This document shows, in pieces, positions 1 through 7,245 of a DNA stretch of 26,115 nt. The position numbers were made by a program, and so were the translations under genes. Position 1 is the first letter of the stretch. Every line of letters begins with the position of its first letter. The DNA comes from Collinsella sp. AF02-46-1 (GTDB lineage: Bacteria > Actinomycetota > Coriobacteriia > Coriobacteriales > Coriobacteriaceae). The stretch is taken from the NCBI RefSeq assembly GCF_003465825.1, contig NZ_QSBV01000023.1:1-26115 (forward strand). Direction: 5' to 3'. The notes beneath the pieces were generated by a model. It searched no databases. It saw nothing but the letters and a program-made list of their open reading frames with translations, and had not been told where the DNA came from.

Positions 1-40
1 ATGAATGTGGGAGGTGTTCGGATAAAGTCGATAATCAAGG
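1..40 (+). repeat. 40-bp dispersed repeat, copy A
   Basis: This 40-bp stretch matches the reverse complement of 25524-25563 at 36 of 40 positions; all four differences are transitions. The shared core reads GGATAAAGT[CT]GATAATCAAGG. No open reading frame or promoter explains it. The window starts inside or at the edge of the repeat, so its left boundary is unknown. Confidence 0.7.
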
Positions 41-75
41 GCGCCCACGAATTTATAATCGGGGGCAAAAAGTTC

Positions 76-105
76 TTGGTAAACCACGCGCGGCTATGAT
101 AGTAT
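76..105 (+). promoter_or_regulatory. Promoter of tRNA-Val
   Basis: A sigma70-like promoter is visible, with -35 TTGGTA at 76-81 and -10 TAGTAT at 100-105, separated by 18 bp. It ends about 20 bp before the mature tRNA start, a normal distance for a tRNA leader. Confidence 0.55.
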
Positions 106-125
106 CTCTGTTGCCGAAAGGCGAC

Positions 126-200
126 GGGCGATTGGCTCAGGGGTAGAGCATATCCTTCACACGGATGGGGTCACAAGTTCGAATCTTGTATCGCCCACCA
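126..200 (+). tRNA. tRNA-Val(CAC)
   Basis: The sequence folds into a full cloverleaf. The acceptor stem is GGGCGAT/ATCGCCC, the D stem GCTC/GAGC, and the anticodon loop TTCACAC gives anticodon CAC. The T arm is ACAAG-TTCGAAT-CTTGT, and the 3' CCA is encoded. A U-tract hairpin follows directly, so this is a single-gene transcription unit. Confidence 0.95.
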
Positions 201-210
201 TCTAAAGCAC

Positions 211-247
211 AGGTCAGAGGTGTTAAGCCTCTGACCTTTTTTTATTT
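211..247 (+). terminator. Terminator after tRNA-Val
   Basis: The hairpin has arms AGGTCAGAGG and CCTCTGACCT around a short loop and is followed by a run of seven Ts. It is a classic Rho-independent terminator for the tRNA-Val unit. A similar AGGTCAGG-type stem terminates tRNA-Pro at 20574-20603. Confidence 0.88.
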
Positions 248-280
248 TGACACCAAGGGTGACACCAAAACTGACACCAA
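248..280 (+). repeat. Triple TGACACCAA repeat, 12-bp period
   Basis: The 9-mer TGACACCAA occurs at 248-256, 260-268 and 272-280, exactly 12 bp apart. It starts just behind the tRNA-Val terminator. Such short repeats next to a tRNA could be the remains of an integrase 3' end or attachment region, because on the minus strand the repeat is an open frame (…FGVSFGVTLGV…). That origin is only a guess. The spacing is too short for a CRISPR array. Positions 281-582 hold no gene that I can recognise. Confidence 0.6.
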
Positions 281-582
281 AATCAAATCGTAGTCGTCTA
301 AGGCGTCATTTTTATCGCACCCTTTTTGCTGACGACATTGCCCGTTCTGTATAAAACGCATGCGAATTATCATTGAATTCCCCCTGTGATCCGAGCTCTA
401 ATGTGGAGACAGGGACCATATGCACAGAGCGCCTTCCAGCGGATTTCTATCACACGACGGTTTTTCGGCAGAACTCGTCAAGCTTTTGGTTTGCTTCCGG
501 TACTTACCCGCATGATGCCCCGGTAGATAATCGGCCATGCCCGCAATTCGCACGGCCTACGGCCGATATCAGGGGGACGCAA

Positions 583-1737
583 ATGGACGAAATTGTCTGC
601 GCAAACACCGCATTCCGCTACTGGCGCTGCCCACCGCAGGTGCGCGACCTCTACCCGCGCTTACCCAACGCCGAAGACGGCTGGCGAGCCCTATCCCAAG
701 CCCCTTTCGTGACCGACGTCCTCAAGACGCCAGTCATCACAGCAGCATCAACACGAAGTAACCTGCATTCCGAGACAAGACGGACCATCCGATGGAACAG
801 CGCCTATACAGAGAAGGTTTCCATCGACACGGGTATGGGCTTTAGCGTCACAGACCCTCTTAATACGCTATTCACCATGACTCGAAGCGTGTCTTCATGC
901 GATCTAGTTCTTGCTATGTACGAGTTCTGCGGGTGGTTCTCGATTTTTAAACCATCGCCCACGGTCGATATGGCACTTGAGCAGGCAAAACCAAATGAGG
1001 AGCAGTACACCATAGAAAGTCTGTTTGAACTAGACGAAACCCAAGACGAGGCCCCATGGAAGCGAGTCTATGCTCGGGCGCACCAGAAGGACAGCGAGAA
1101 TGATCAAAGTGGGCAGCAGGATGACGGATCCGGAAATAATGCTAGCGGAAAGGGCACATCGCTCTGGATGAGAAAGCCTCTTATTGAAATAGAAGAACTG
1201 CATAGATTTGCAGCGAAGGTTAAAAGCGAGATGTGGGGAAAGCAATTCTACGAAGCCGCACAGCAGGTAATAGGTATTGCTGCATCCCCGCTAGAAGTTG
1301 CTGGAATCATGTTGCTAAGTCATCCGAGGCGTGCCGGCGGAGCGGAGTTTAAAAACATATTCGTCAACGACTTAACACCGCTGTCGAATTCAGCTCGGAA
1401 AATCGCAGGCCAGAAAATCTGTTACGGCGATATCGTCATCGTAAATCCAATAACAATGAAGGCTGTGATTATCGAACTTCAAGGAGAGGTTATCCATGGG
1501 TCGGGCGCCGTGCTTGACCACGATGCCACCCGAATGACAGCATTGCAAAGCATGGGATACGACGTATTTCTTGTAACCCATGACATGCTCAATGATCACG
1601 ATCAACTTGATGCCATCATCCACAGTGTGTGTGAGCGATTAGAGTTGCGCTACAAGCCAAAAACCGAAGCGATGAGATGCGCTGAGACCAGATTGCGGGC
1701 CAACGTTCTGTGCAATTGGCTTGATATTGGTAAGTAA
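583..1737 (+). CDS. PD-(D/E)XK nuclease-like (DUF559-type) accessory protein
   Basis: This 384-residue protein resembles the Coriobacteria-typical family with an N-terminal half of unknown role (…CANTAFRYWRCPPQV…) and a C-terminal DUF559-like restriction-endonuclease fold. The C-terminal half shows a possible active-site series: Glu238 in SPLEV, Asp283 in YGDIVIV, and Glu298-Leu-Gln300 in IIELQGE. It ends with the family's D..R...L...GYDVFLVT helix-strand. Gln replaces the usual Lys of ExK, a change tolerated in some members. I chose ATG 583 because GGGGG lies seven bases upstream; the frame stays open back to TTG 373, with no ribosome site there. Residues ~150-190 are polar and low-complexity (DSENDQSGQQDDGSGNNASG). 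The gene is lower in GC than the core operon and sits alone between tRNAs, which suggests transfer. A role in defence or as a type IV antitoxin-like (AbiEi-related) factor is inference. Confidence 0.6.
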   Translation: MDEIVCANTAFRYWRCPPQVRDLYPRLPNAEDGWRALSQAPFVTDVLKTPVITAASTRSNLHSETRRTIRWNSAYTEKVSIDTGMGFSVTDPLNTLFTMTRSVSSCDLVLAMYEFCGWFSIFKPSPTVDMALEQAKPNEEQYTIESLFELDETQDEAPWKRVYARAHQKDSENDQSGQQDDGSGNNASGKGTSLWMRKPLIEIEELHRFAAKVKSEMWGKQFYEAAQQVIGIAASPLEVAGIMLLSHPRRAGGAEFKNIFVNDLTPLSNSARKIAGQKICYGDIVIVNPITMKAVIIELQGEVIHGSGAVLDHDATRMTALQSMGYDVFLVTHDMLNDHDQLDAIIHSVCERLELRYKPKTEAMRCAETRLRANVLCNWLDIGK

Positions 1738-1786
1738 TAATGCCCAACTGAGCATTTTTAATACTTTAAATGCTGCCAGTAATTAA

Positions 1787-1944
1787 ATGCCATTTTACAA
1801 CCACGCCGGTTTACTACGTTGGATTGGGAGTAGTTGAGCACACCGAATTCGCCGCTCGTAAAACCGCAGGTAGATCGCCTGCCCGTTTTGCAAAAGTAGG
1901 CGTGAGGTCAGTAATCCGGGAATCGGCGTAGTAAACCGGTCCGT
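1787..1944. repeat. Inverted-end intergenic element, copy 1
   Basis: Perfect 13-bp inverted ends (CCGGTTTACTACG at 1806-1818, CGTAGTAAACCGG at 1927-1939) enclose about 108 bp. The element shares its ends and an inner block (AAAACCGCAGGTAG at 1860-1873) with the copy at 2778-2938. Homology extends left to an ATGCCATTT motif at 1787. Its position relative to the following tRNA-Ala is also conserved: right end about 260 bp before the tRNA, against about 240 bp for copy 2. On the minus strand it reads PVYYADSRITDLTP…AGDLPAVL, similar to copy 2, but without a start codon and ending at TAG. It could be a MITE-like element or a structured RNA. Confidence 0.75.
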
Positions 1945-2159
1945 TTATGAAGCGACCAGCTTGGGCGAGCTACGCACGGTTCCGAAAATGGTCCGAAGGC
2001 GTGCGGAAGGGCTCAGGTCCCCGGAAGCACCGCGGATCGCTTTGGTCTGGCCGGCGGCACCTGGGGCGACATGCCGAGCCCCGCGGACTATGTCGGGTAC
2101 CGTGGGTCCTCTCGGCCCCGCGCCCGTTCCACGCGACGCAAAATTGTCCAAAATTGTCC
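1945..2159. other. GC-rich spacer, no gene recognised
   Basis: This stretch between the repeat element and the tRNA-Ala promoter is GC-rich. Its open frames on both strands overlap the tRNA or the repeat and have no plausible ribosome site. I see no gene in it. Confidence 0.5.
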
Positions 2160-2188
2160 TTGCATCGGCGGGGGAGTTCCCGTATAGT
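2160..2188 (+). promoter_or_regulatory. Promoter of tRNA-Ala copy 1
   Basis: The -35 TTGCAT (2160-2165) and -10 TATAGT (2183-2188) are exactly 17 bp apart. They lie 12 bp before the tRNA. The same promoter, with the same spacing and a GAGTTCCCG block before the -10, is present before copy 2 at 3139-3167. Confidence 0.8.
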
Positions 2189-2200
2189 ACTTCTACGCAC

Positions 2201-2273
2201 GGGGGCGTAGCTCAGCTGGGAGAGCGCTTGACTGGCAGTCAAGAGGTCAGGGGTTCGATCCCCCTCGTCTCCA
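2201..2273 (+). tRNA. tRNA-Ala(GGC), copy 1
   Basis: The cloverleaf has acceptor stem GGGGGCG/CGTCTCC with the alanine identity pair G3:U70. The D stem is GCTC/GAGC, the anticodon loop CTGGCAG gives anticodon GGC, and the T stem is AGGGG/CCCCT. The CCA end is not encoded. It is identical to copy 2 at 3180-3252. Confidence 0.95.
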
Positions 2274-2288
2274 CCCGAGCATTGAATG

Positions 2289-2317
2289 AGGCTCCAACGC
2301 AAGTTGGGGCCTTTTTT
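2289..2317 (+). terminator. Terminator after tRNA-Ala copy 1
   Basis: The stem AGGCTCCAAC/GTTGGGGCCT closes on a GCAA tetraloop and is followed by six Ts. An identical terminator follows tRNA-Ala copy 2. Confidence 0.88.
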
Positions 2318-2442
2318 CATTTTGATTGGCCAATAATATGCTTTTGCCCAGTGGCTGCTTGGCGAAAATCTATCCTAAATTGCAAAGAGGAATGATTAAA
2401 AGTGTTTCACGTCTATGTAGGGAAAAATTTAGTATCACCGTA

Positions 2443-2474
2443 ATGTAAAGAGGCCGGGCAGCATGCCCGGCCTC
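2443..2474 (-). terminator. Terminator of the minus-strand CAU tRNA
   Basis: An 11-bp perfect stem (GAGGCCGGGCA/TGCCCGGCCTC, loop of three) lies ten bases past the 3' end of the minus-strand tRNA. On that strand it is followed by TTTACATT. The U tract is weak, but position and orientation fit a terminator. Confidence 0.7.
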
Positions 2475-2483
2475 GAACGATTC

Positions 2484-2559
2484 TGGTGGGCCCTCCGGGA
2501 TTCGAACCCAGAACCCAGGGATTATGAGTCCCCTGCGCTAACCGTTGCGCCAAGAGCCC
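2484..2559 (-). tRNA. tRNA with CAU anticodon (Met or Ile2)
   Basis: On the minus strand this folds with acceptor stem GGGCTCT/AGGGCCC, D arm GCGC…GCGC, anticodon stem GGGGA/TCCCT with loop CTCATAA (anticodon CAT), T arm around TTCGAAT and an encoded CCA. CAT is read by elongator tRNA-Met and by lysidine-modified tRNA-Ile2; sequence alone does not let me decide. It points against the flanking tRNA-Ala genes. Confidence 0.92.
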
Positions 2560-2577
2560 TTATGAACGGTGAATGCA

Positions 2578-2583
2578 ATTCTA
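2578..2583 (-). promoter_or_regulatory. Possible -10 box of the CAU tRNA
   Basis: TAGAAT on the minus strand lies about 18 bases ahead of the tRNA 5' end, after allowing 7 bases to a start site. No good -35 box is found at 16-18 bp, so this is weak. Confidence 0.35.
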
Positions 2584-2777
2584 ACAAAGGCAACTCAGAC
2601 CTAATTTCTTCGCTTCACGTTGTGAAATACTACCATGCACGAGCAAGTCGCACAACGCAAGATCAAGTCCGATGCTAAACAACAGCTAATCTAGGCGCGT
2701 CGCAGAATAGAAGCGATCTAAATAAGTTAAGGCCTTTAATTCAGGGCTCCAACACACTTTTGCGTGAAATCAACCTG

Positions 2778-2938
2778 ATGCCATTTCAAAACCATGCCGG
2801 TTTACTACGACGAATCGGCGACCCCCCGAGCACCGTGTGTTCTCCGTTTGCAAAACCGCAGGTAGGTAGCCCGCCAGTTGCACGAAAAGGCGTGTATGGT
2901 CGGACATTTCTGATTTATCGTAGTAAACCGGCATGGTT
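2778..2938. repeat. Inverted-end intergenic element, copy 2
   Basis: The ends form a perfect 21-bp inverted repeat (2790-2810 and 2918-2938, core CCGGTTTACTACGA) around 107 bp. It shares ends, the AAAACCGCAGGTAG block and a GGCGTG…GGTC block with copy 1. On the minus strand a 54-codon frame runs from an ATG inside the right arm (2934) to TGA at 2770; it begins MPVYYDKSEMSDHTR and contains AGYLPAVLQTEN. The peptide has no clear ribosome site. Transcribed RNA would pair end to end. I know of no named family, but I recall similar sequences scattered in Collinsella genomes. Confidence 0.78.
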
Positions 2939-3138
2939 CTGGGGCGCTGGGGAGGGGCGCTTCGCAATCGGACCCGATAATGGGACTGGAGGCGCACGGA
3001 AAACCCTGTTGAACGGGGTGCGTCGTGTTCCACGCGCCAAGTCGGCCGGCGTACGGGCCGTGCGGGGGCCAGGCGCCCCGCGGGTTGGCGCGGTCCCGAG
3101 CGCGCCGGCACTCGCGAAAGTTTTTTTCAAAATTGTCC
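2939..3138. other. GC-rich spacer, no gene recognised
   Basis: This spacer lies between element copy 2 and the second tRNA-Ala promoter. It corresponds in position to 1945-2159 but the sequence has diverged, apart from a short GTTCCACGCG match. It ends in a T7 run at 3121-3127. I see no convincing gene. Confidence 0.5.
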
Positions 3139-3167
3139 TTGCATCGTGGTCCGAGTTCCCGTATAGT
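3139..3167 (+). promoter_or_regulatory. Promoter of tRNA-Ala copy 2
   Basis: The -35 TTGCAT (3139-3144) and -10 TATAGT (3162-3167) have a 17-bp spacer, matching copy 1. No other convincing promoter is visible before the ABC-F gene at 3328, so read-through from here may feed the downstream gene block. Confidence 0.8.
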
Positions 3168-3179
3168 AGTTCTCCGCAC

Positions 3180-3252
3180 GGGGGCGTAGCTCAGCTGGGA
3201 GAGCGCTTGACTGGCAGTCAAGAGGTCAGGGGTTCGATCCCCCTCGTCTCCA
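3180..3252 (+). tRNA. tRNA-Ala(GGC), copy 2
   Basis: Identical to copy 1, including the G3:U70 pair, anticodon GGC and the missing CCA. Identity between the copies runs from GCACG just before the tRNA through the terminator, then stops, as expected of a duplication kept alike by gene conversion. Confidence 0.95.
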
Positions 3253-3267
3253 CCCGAGCATTGAATG

Positions 3268-3296
3268 AGGCTCCAACGCAAGTTGGGGCCTTTTTT
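3268..3296 (+). terminator. Terminator/possible attenuator between tRNA-Ala and ABC-F gene
   Basis: The stem AGGCTCCAAC/GTTGGGGCCT with a GCAA loop and six Ts is the same as after copy 1. It stops only 31 bp before the start codon of the ABC-F gene. With no promoter in that gap, it may act as a partial terminator rather than a full stop. Confidence 0.8.
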
Positions 3297-3327
3297 CATA
3301 TTGGCACACAAGGTCAAAGGCGGCACC

Positions 3328-5361
3328 ATGATCCTCCTGGTCGACAAGATCGAAAAAAGCTTCGGCGCACGCGTCCTCTTTAGCGGCGCGTCCTTCCAGA
3401 TCAACCCCGGCGAGCGCTTCGCGCTCGTGGGCCCCAACGGCGCCGGCAAAACCACCATGCTCAAAATCATCATGGGCATCGACAGTCCCGACTCTGGCCA
3501 GGTCCAGTACGCAAAGGACTGCCAGGTGGGCTACCTAGAGCAGGAAACTAATCTGGAACAAAAGGACACCACCATCCTCGCTGAGGTCATGGCCGCCGCC
3601 AAGGAAATCCGCCGCATGGGCGAGCGCGCCAACGAGCTGCAGGCCCAGATCACTGAGCTCTCCGAACAGGGCAAGGACGTTGACGCGCTCCTTAACGAGT
3701 ACGGCCAGGTCCAGGACCGCTTTGAGCACCTGGGCGGCTACGAGCTCGAGAGCAACGCCCGCAAGATCCTGTCCGGCCTTGGCTTTAAGGTCACCGACTT
3801 TGAGCGCCCGTGCTCCGAGTTCTCGGGCGGCTGGCAGATGCGCATCGCGCTGGCCAAGCTCTTCCTGCGTCACCCCGACCTGCTGCTTCTGGACGAGCCC
3901 ACCAACCACCTGGACCTCGAAAGCGTCCAGTGGCTGCGCGGCTTTATCGCCAACTACGATGGCGCCGTGCTCATCGTCAGCCACGACCGCGCTTTCATGG
4001 ACGCCTGCGTCGACCATGTCGCCGCTCTCGAAAACCGCCGCGTGACCACCTACACCGGCAACTACAGTAGCTACCTCAAGCAGCGCGAGGACAACCTGGA
4101 GCAGATGCGCGCCAAGCGCGCCGCCCAGGAGCGCGACATCGCCCATATGCAGGTCTTCGTTGACAAGTTCCGCTACAAGCCCACCAAGGCTGCCCAGGCT
4201 CAGGAGCGCATCCGCAAGATCGAACAGATCAAAAAGGAGCTTGTCATCCTACCCGAGGGCCACAAGCACATCGACTTTAAGTTCCCCGACCCGCCGCGCT
4301 CCGGCGACATGGTCGTGGGGCTCGAGGGCGTGGCCAAGTCCTACGGCAACAAGCACATCTACAGCGACATCGAGCTCAAGCTCTACCGCGGCGAGCACGT
4401 GGCACTCGTCGGCCCCAACGGCGCCGGCAAGTCCACGCTCATGAAGATCATCGCCGGACTGGAGCCGCCCACCACCGGCACCCGCGACCTGGGCACCAAC
4501 GTGGGCGTGGCCTATTACGCCCAGCACGCGCTCGAGGGCATGACCGAGTCCAACACCGTCCTGCAAGAGATCGACACCGTCACGCCCAAGTGGACCGTGC
4601 CGCAGCAGCGCAGCCTACTGGGCGCCTTCCTGTTTAGCGACAACGATTCCATCGAGAAGCAGGTTCGCGTCCTCTCCGGCGGCGAAAAAGCGCGTCTGGC
4701 CCTGGCCAAGATGCTCGTGGCCCCCGAGGCGCTCCTGTGCCTGGACGAGCCCACCAACCACCTAGACATCGACTCGGTGGACATGCTCGAGAACGCCCTG
4801 CAAAACTTCCCCGGCACCATCGTGCTGATCAGCCACGACGAGCACCTGGTGCGCGCCGTGGCCAACCGCGTCATCGACATCCGCGACGGACAAGTCACGG
4901 TCTACGACGGCGACTACGACTACTACCTCTACAAGCGCGAGGACCTCGCAGCCCGCGCCGCCGCCGAGGCGTCCACGGAGAGCGCGCCGGCCACGACCAA
5001 GTCCGCCAAGGCCAGCGCCGCCCAGGCCGACACCCCCGTCGCCGCCCCCAAGCCTGCCGAGGGCAAAAAGACCAAGGAGCAAAAGCGCGCCGAGGCCCAA
5101 GCCCGCGCTGCGCTCAACAAAAAGCTCAAGGGCGTGCGTAACCAGCTCAAGAAGATCGAGACGGAGCTCGACAAAAAGCGCGCCCGCTATGACGAGCTTA
5201 TGGAATTGATGGCAAGCGAAGAGCTTTATGCCGATCAAGACAAGTTCAACGCCGCGCTGGGGGAATATAACGGCCTTAAGCAAGAGCTACCCAAGCTCGA
5301 GGACGAATGGCTGGAGCTTTCCACCCAGATCGAAGAGGAGACCGCGCGTGAACTCTCGTAA
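3328..5361 (+). CDS. ABC-F ATPase, Uup/YdiF-like
   Basis: This 677-residue soluble protein has two ABC domains and no membrane segment, the mark of ABC-F translation factors that bind the ribosomal E site. The first domain has Walker A GPNGAGKT (35-42), signature FSGGWQ (~164) and Walker [13 protein letters not shown] (~184). The second has Walker A at ~360, signature LSGGEK (~447) and Walker [13 protein letters not shown] (~468). Between them, residues ~250-305 form the charged P-site-tRNA-interaction linker. An Ala/Lys-rich stretch and a C-terminal coiled coil (~590-670) resemble the Uup/YdiF CTD. ATG 3328 is chosen because the upstream in-frame start lies inside the tRNA-terminator region. 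Whether it is housekeeping or antibiotic protective cannot be told; the operon context favours housekeeping. Confidence 0.93.
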   Translation: MILLVDKIEKSFGARVLFSGASFQINPGERFALVGPNGAGKTTMLKIIMGIDSPDSGQVQYAKDCQVGYLEQETNLEQKDTTILAEVMAAAKEIRRMGERANELQAQITELSEQGKDVDALLNEYGQVQDRFEHLGGYELESNARKILSGLGFKVTDFERPCSEFSGGWQMRIALAKLFLRHPDLLLLDEPTNHLDLESVQWLRGFIANYDGAVLIVSHDRAFMDACVDHVAALENRRVTTYTGNYSSYLKQREDNLEQMRAKRAAQERDIAHMQVFVDKFRYKPTKAAQAQERIRKIEQIKKELVILPEGHKHIDFKFPDPPRSGDMVVGLEGVAKSYGNKHIYSDIELKLYRGEHVALVGPNGAGKSTLMKIIAGLEPPTTGTRDLGTNVGVAYYAQHALEGMTESNTVLQEIDTVTPKWTVPQQRSLLGAFLFSDNDSIEKQVRVLSGGEKARLALAKMLVAPEALLCLDEPTNHLDIDSVDMLENALQNFPGTIVLISHDEHLVRAVANRVIDIRDGQVTVYDGDYDYYLYKREDLAARAAAEASTESAPATTKSAKASAAQADTPVAAPKPAEGKKTKEQKRAEAQARAALNKKLKGVRNQLKKIETELDKKRARYDELMELMASEELYADQDKFNAALGEYNGLKQELPKLEDEWLELSTQIEEETARELS

Positions 5362-5644
5362 GGCCGCTGCCGTGGCGATGAGCATCATCGCCGTCGCCTG
5401 TCGCATCTGCGGCATCTTTATGAGCGCGATGACCGTGCTGCTGTGTTTTAGCGGCCTCACCGCCAAGCTGCAGATCGTAGGCTTTGTCGTTGAGCTTTCG
5501 CGCGCACTGCCGAGCGCCATCGCCGGCTATGGCGTCATCACGTCGCCCTTTGGCGGCGTGTTCCGCCTGGATTACGCCATCGTCGCCGTGATCCTGTTTG
5601 TGATCGACTACCTGCTCACGCGCGCCTCGCGCCGCGTCCGCTAG
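5348..5644 (+). CDS. Small two-helix membrane protein
   Basis: This 98-residue protein starts with GTG at 5348, seven bases after a GAGGAG ribosome site, and overlaps the end of the ABC-F gene by 14 bp. It has hydrophobic segments around residues 8-35 and 70-90 and ends in a basic tail (RASRRVR). The overlap suggests translational coupling to the ABC-F gene, and the next gene is a membrane protease. I do not recognise the family and cannot assign a function. Confidence 0.75.
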   Translation: MNSRKAAAVAMSIIAVACRICGIFMSAMTVLLCFSGLTAKLQIVGFVVELSRALPSAIAGYGVITSPFGGVFRLDYAIVAVILFVIDYLLTRASRRVR

Positions 5645-5653
5645 AGGAGCGCC

Positions 5654-6337
5654 ATGTCCAGCAGCTACCTCATGAACCTGCTCGCCAGCGCCGTCGCCGT
5701 CATCGTGGGCATCGTGATCCACGAGAGCGCACACGCCGCAGCGGCCTGGGCGCTCGGCGACAAGACGGCCCGTTCGCGCGGCCGCGTCTCGCTCAACCCG
5801 CTCAACCACATCGACCCGTTTGGCACCATCATCCTGCCACTGCTCATGCTTGCCGCCGGCGGCCCGGTGTTCGCCTTCGCCAAGCCCGTGCCCGTCTACC
5901 TCAACAACCTCAAGCACCCCAAACGTGACGAGGTCTTGGTGAGCGTGGCCGGCCCCGCGTCGAACATCGCCCTCGCGTGCCTCGCGGCCGCCCTCATGCA
6001 CGCAACGTACGGCAACCTCTACACCAGCATGTCCTTTGCCCTGGCGTCACAGATCATGAACTTCGGCGCCACGTTTATCGTGGTCAACCTGTCACTCGCG
6101 TTCTTCAACCTCATCCCGATCCCGCCGCTCGATGGCTCGTCGATCATCGTGCCATTCCTCAAAGGCAAGGCGCTCAACAACTACTATCACCTGCAGCAAT
6201 ACGCCATGCCCATCCTCATCATTGTGCTGTACCTGCTGCCTATGTGGACCGGCATCGACGTGATCGGCCGCTATTTCGACGTTACCGTGTATCCGCTTGC
6301 TGAGCAGCTGCTCAACTTCGCAATCGCCGGCATCTAA
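5654..6337 (+). CDS. Site-2 protease family (M50) membrane metalloprotease
   Basis: This 227-residue membrane protein belongs to the compact M50 family of intramembrane zinc proteases. The zinc-binding and catalytic motif HESAH (residues 23-27) lies in the first transmembrane segment. The third zinc ligand is in the conserved NLIPIPPLDG motif (Asp160). Other hydrophobic segments lie around 54-70, 95-112, 125-150 and 178-197. There is no PDZ domain, unlike RseP. M50 proteases of this kind cleave membrane-bound substrates, often regulators; the substrate here is unknown. The start is supported by GAGGAG eight bases upstream. It lies just before scpA, as is common in Gram-positive bacteria. Confidence 0.92.
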   Translation: MSSSYLMNLLASAVAVIVGIVIHESAHAAAAWALGDKTARSRGRVSLNPLNHIDPFGTIILPLLMLAAGGPVFAFAKPVPVYLNNLKHPKRDEVLVSVAGPASNIALACLAAALMHATYGNLYTSMSFALASQIMNFGATFIVVNLSLAFFNLIPIPPLDGSSIIVPFLKGKALNNYYHLQQYAMPILIIVLYLLPMWTGIDVIGRYFDVTVYPLAEQLLNFAIAGI

Positions 6338-6353
6338 GGTAAACTTACAGGTC

Positions 6354-6370
6354 GACCGTGCAAAACGGTC
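6354..6370 (+). other. Short hairpin before scpA
   Basis: A 6-bp perfect stem GACCGT/ACGGTC with loop GCAAA lies in the 84-bp gap between the protease gene and scpA. There is no U tract, so it is not a strong terminator. It could be a processing or stability element. Confidence 0.35.
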
Positions 6371-6421
6371 GTAATATGCACCCAAACCGCGCCGCGAAGG
6401 CGCCGTCAAAGGAGGTCGAAG

Positions 6422-7234
6422 ATGTCGTATCGCGTGTCGACGCAGGTCTACAGCGGACCGTTCGACCTGCTGCTGCAGCTGGTAACCCGCCAAAAAGTAG
6501 ATATCGGCGCCATCTCCATCAGCGAGGTGGCCGAGCAGTACCTTGCCGAGGCCGAGCGCATCGAGGCGCTGGACCTGGACGTGGCGAGCGACTTTTTGTT
6601 GGTCGCAGCAACCCTTTTGGACATCAAGGCCGCCTCCTTGGTGCCGCAGGAGGCCCCGCGCAAAGCCGATGACGACGATGACGAGTTCGACGAAGACCTC
6701 GAGGAGCTCAGCACGCTCGACGGCGACGCCCTGCGCGAGGTCCTGATCCAGCGCCTGATTGCCTACAAGCAGTTTAAAGGCGCGGCTGCGGCCCTCGGTG
6801 CCCGCATGCAGGCCGAAAGCCGCATGCACCCGCGCGTGGCCGGCCCCGACCCCGAGTTTTTGGGCCTTATGCCCGACTACCTGGCCGGCATCACCCTACG
6901 CGGTCTGGCCGTCATCTGTGCCGACCTTGACGGCAAGCGACAGACCTTCTTGCTGGAAGCCGAGCACGTGGCGCCGCATCGTGTGCCGCTCGACCTGACC
7001 GTGGCCTCGGTCGATCGCTTTACCATGGCACACCAAAACTGCACCTTCCGTGAGCTGCTGGACGGCGACGCCACCACCGAGCAGCTCGTCGTCACCTTCC
7101 TGGCCATGCTCGAGCTCGCCAAGCGCGGCTCGCTCACGCTGAGCCAGGACGAGATCTTCGGAACCATCTGCATCAACCGAGTCGAGGGCACCGAGGCATA
7201 CGTGCCCGGCAAGGGCCCCGAGCTCACCGAATAG
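6422..7234 (+). CDS. scpA: Segregation and condensation protein A
   Basis: This 270-residue protein is the kleisin subunit that bridges the SMC heads and binds ScpB during chromosome organisation. The N-terminal block YSGPFDLLLQLVTRQKVDI is the kleisin signature. A strongly acidic linker (DDDDDEFDEDLEEL, ~83-97) follows, and the C-terminal winged-helix region includes the FLAMLELAKRGSLTLSQDEIFGTI motif. A near-perfect AAAGGAGG ribosome site six bases before the ATG predicts strong translation. It is followed 11 bp later by scpB; the smc gene is not in the window. Confidence 0.95.
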   Translation: MSYRVSTQVYSGPFDLLLQLVTRQKVDIGAISISEVAEQYLAEAERIEALDLDVASDFLLVAATLLDIKAASLVPQEAPRKADDDDDEFDEDLEELSTLDGDALREVLIQRLIAYKQFKGAAAALGARMQAESRMHPRVAGPDPEFLGLMPDYLAGITLRGLAVICADLDGKRQTFLLEAEHVAPHRVPLDLTVASVDRFTMAHQNCTFRELLDGDATTEQLVVTFLAMLELAKRGSLTLSQDEIFGTICINRVEGTEAYVPGKGPELTE

Positions 7235-7245
7235 GAGCCGCAACC

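Noticed and set aside
248..280. CRISPR array
   Set aside because: Repeat is 9 bp and the spacing 12 bp, far below CRISPR sizes; no cas genes.
373..582. 70-residue N-terminal extension of the nuclease-like protein from TTG 373
   Set aside because: No ribosome site at 373; ATG 583 has GGGGG at good spacing and begins with family-like sequence.
2770..3111. Minus-strand 113-codon frame and other frames across the tRNA-Ala region
   Set aside because: Most of each lies in GC-rich spacer, tRNA or repeat. Only the 54-codon part inside the repeat is of interest, and it is described under that repeat.
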